A stretch of 6,739 nucleotides of DNA from SIG459 sp045638085 (GTDB lineage Bacteria; Bacillota; Clostridia; Oscillospirales; Oscillospiraceae), in contig JAZUAQ010000153.1 in the NCBI GenBank assembly GCA_045638085.1, forward strand, positions 1 through 6,739. Reading direction: 5' to 3'. Positions 5,411-6,739 of the stretch are shown here, in pieces. The stretch's first letter is position 1. Every line of letters starts with the position of its first letter. A program made the translations under genes and the position numbers. The notes under the pieces are model-generated. The model saw only the letters and a program-made list of their open reading frames with translations. It made no database searches and was not told the DNA's origin.

Positions 5411-6739
5411 GAGTTGAGCTCCTCCCAAAGCAGATAAAGCTCTTCAAGCTGCTGCTCGAGGAGCGATCTTTCCTCGCCTATTTCCATAAGCTTCTGATAG
5501 TCGCTGGAAAACTCCTCGCAGAGTGCATCCTTTTCGGCAATCTGCTCTTCAAGCTTTGCAATGTCCTTTTCGATGCGTGCTATGCGCTTTTCGGTGTTCT
5601 GGCTGGTCTTTTTAGGGGGAGTCTCCTTTTTGGCGGGTTCTTTTTTAGCCTGCGCATACTGAATGGACTGCTGACGGGCCTTGAATTCACGGAACTGGGA
5701 GAAAGTGCCTCGGTAATCGGTGATTTTTCCGTCGCGAAGTTCCCATATTCTTGTGGCGAACTTTTCAATAAACCAACGGTCGTGGCTTACAAAAAGCAGA
5801 GCCTCTTCATAATCCAGTATGGCGGATTCAATCCATTCGCGGGAGGCAATATCAAGATGGTTGGTAGGCCCGTCAAGGATGAGGAAGTTCATGTCGGCCC
5901 GCATAAGCATACAAAGTCGCAGACGGCTTTGCTCGCCGCCGGATAGGGTGCCTACGCTCTTGAAAACATCCTCTCCTGAAAAGAGGAAGTGACCCAGTCT
6001 GTCGCGTGCTTCCTGAGGAGAGCATCCGCAGTCATAGATCATGGTGTCATAGAGCGTGCGCTGAGGGTGGTCAAAATGAATTATCTGGGGGAGATAAGCG
6101 GACTTGACGGTGGGACCTTTGCGGATGAAGCCTTTGTCTGCAAATTCCTCACCCATAATAAGCTTTATGAACGTTGATTTGCCTGTGCCGTTGTCGCCTA
6201 TAAGGGCAATGCGCTCCTGACCTTCTATCAGCAGTTCAAGGTCGGAGAAAAGTGTTTTCTCTCCAAATGCCTTACTGACGCCGTCAATGAGGAGAACCTC
6301 GTCGCCATAAAACTCTTTAGATGAGAATTTGGCATTGAGCTTCTTCGAAGTTTTGGGCTTGGGAGAACTCTGAAGCTTTTCCATGCGCTTTTCCATGGAA
6401 AAAGCACGCTTATGGAGCTTGTCCATGCCCATAAAGGCCCAGAGGTGCATCTGCTCCGCGGCTTTGGTAAGCTGCTTTATCTTCGCCTGGTCCTTTTCGT
6501 ATTTCTTCATCATCTCGTCGAAGCGGCGCTGCTTTTCCTCAACGAAAAAGCTGTAGTTGCCGGAATAAAATTCCGCCTTGCCATCAACTATCTCAATGCA
6601 GCGCTGGGCAACGGTGTCGAGAAACCATCTGTCATGGCTTATTGCCAGAACAGTACCCTTAAAATGGTTTACATAATCCTCGAGCCATTCAGTGGCGTGG
6701 AGGTCAAGATGGTTGGTGGGCTCGTCCAGAAGGAGAATA
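5407..6739 (-). CDS. ABC-F family ATPase, C-terminal 443 residues, with a Walker B Glu-to-Gly change in domain 2
   Basis: The gene runs off the right edge, so its N-terminus and the first Walker A and signature motifs are not seen. The reading frame stays open from 6738, upstream of the first ATG at 6513, so that ATG is not the start. ABC-F proteins are soluble twin ATPases that act on ribosomes in translation; some give antibiotic protection. In order, the visible part has the first domain's Walker B ILLLDEPTNHLD, the H-loop AISHDRW, an inter-domain linker rich in Lys, Glu and Met, then the second domain with Walker A GDNGTGKST (181-189), Q-loop YLPQ, signature LSGGEQSRL (265-273), Walker B LILDGPTNHLD (286-296) and H-loop FVSHDRW (about 316-322). 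A charged coiled coil (about 380-440) ends the protein. The second Walker B has Gly290 (codon GGG at 5869-5871) where the catalytic Glu is expected. The linker and C-terminal coiled coil resemble the YdiF/YkpA-like group of Firmicutes; no resistance role can be claimed. Confidence 0.93.
   Translation of the reverse strand, partial: ILLLDEPTNHLDLHATEWLEDYVNHFKGTVLAISHDRWFLDTVAQRCIEIVDGKAEFYSGNYSFFVEEKQRRFDEMMKKYEKDQAKIKQLTKAAEQMHLWAFMGMDKLHKRAFSMEKRMEKLQSSPKPKTSKKLNAKFSSKEFYGDEVLLIDGVSKAFGEKTLFSDLELLIEGQERIALIGDNGTGKSTFIKLIMGEEFADKGFIRKGPTVKSAYLPQIIHFDHPQRTLYDTMIYDCGCSPQEARDRLGHFLFSGEDVFKSVGTLSGGEQSRLRLCMLMRADMNFLILDGPTNHLDIASREWIESAILDYEEALLFVSHDRWFIEKFATRIWELRDGKITDYRGTFSQFREFKARQQSIQYAQAKKEPAKKETPPKKTSQNTEKRIARIEKDIAKLEEQIAEKDALCEEFSSDYQKLMEIGEERSLLEQQLEELYLLWEELNS
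5419..5426 (-). promoter_or_regulatory. Ribosome binding site deciding the ydcF-like start
   Basis: The minus strand reads GGGAGGAG, 8 bases before the ATG at 5410, within the last codons of the ABC-F gene. It supports the MKKGFY start and translational coupling between the two genes. Confidence 0.8.

Noticed and set aside
4820..5437. Plus-strand open frame of 205 codons opposite the ydcF-like gene
   Set aside because: It is antisense to a recognised family gene and shows no domain.
5407..6513. Reading the ABC-F gene as a complete 368-residue protein starting at 6513
   Set aside because: The frame is open upstream to 6738 and encodes a first-domain Walker B and H-loop, so the ATG is internal and the gene is cut by the window edge.
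5407..6739. Antibiotic-resistance ABC-F annotation
   Set aside because: The linker loop seen here does not let me assign a resistance subgroup, and housekeeping ABC-F proteins share all visible motifs.

Overview
The window looks like chromosomal DNA of a low-to-medium G+C Gram-positive bacterium, most likely an anaerobic member of the Clostridia (an Oscillospiraceae-like gut organism would fit). This is inferred from strong AGGAGG-type ribosome binding sites, tight ATGA gene overlaps, a zinc-binding anti-sigma factor next to an ECF sigma factor, and the Firmicutes style of the ABC-F, DusB and TrmB proteins. All eight genes are read from the minus strand, so transcription runs from high to low coordinates. 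The window is almost fully coding, and no stretch over 300 bases lacks a gene.

In transcription order there are three units. Unit 1 (6739 to about 4631) is an ABC-F ATPase cut by the window edge, followed with a 4-base overlap by a YdcF/DUF218 membrane protein. A hairpin at 4631-4660 closes the unit. Unit 2 (about 4620 to 4071) is a single AT-rich gene for a small membrane-anchored protein of unknown function. It ends in a strong intrinsic terminator at 4071-4114, so it looks like a self-contained insert between the two larger operons. Unit 3 (promoter at 4004-4032, running to the left edge) is a tightly packed five-gene operon: trmB (tRNA m7G46 methyltransferase), an exodeoxyribonuclease III, a DusB-type tRNA-dihydrouridine synthase, an ECF sigma factor and its membrane-spanning anti-sigma factor. 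Three of its four junctions are 4-base ATGA overlaps and the fourth is a 6-base gap.

Unit 3 joins tRNA modification, DNA repair and an envelope-sensing transcription switch on one message. The sigma factor appears to be made from a housekeeping-type promoter and held by an anti-sigma whose ribosome binding site is nearly perfect. Two observations stand out. The second ATPase domain of the ABC-F protein has glycine in place of the catalytic Walker B glutamate. The anti-sigma factor carries a Pro/Ala repeat stalk and an unrecognised extracytoplasmic domain with a Cys-x4-Cys pair. I found no CRISPR array, tRNA, rRNA, transposase or evident new defence system.
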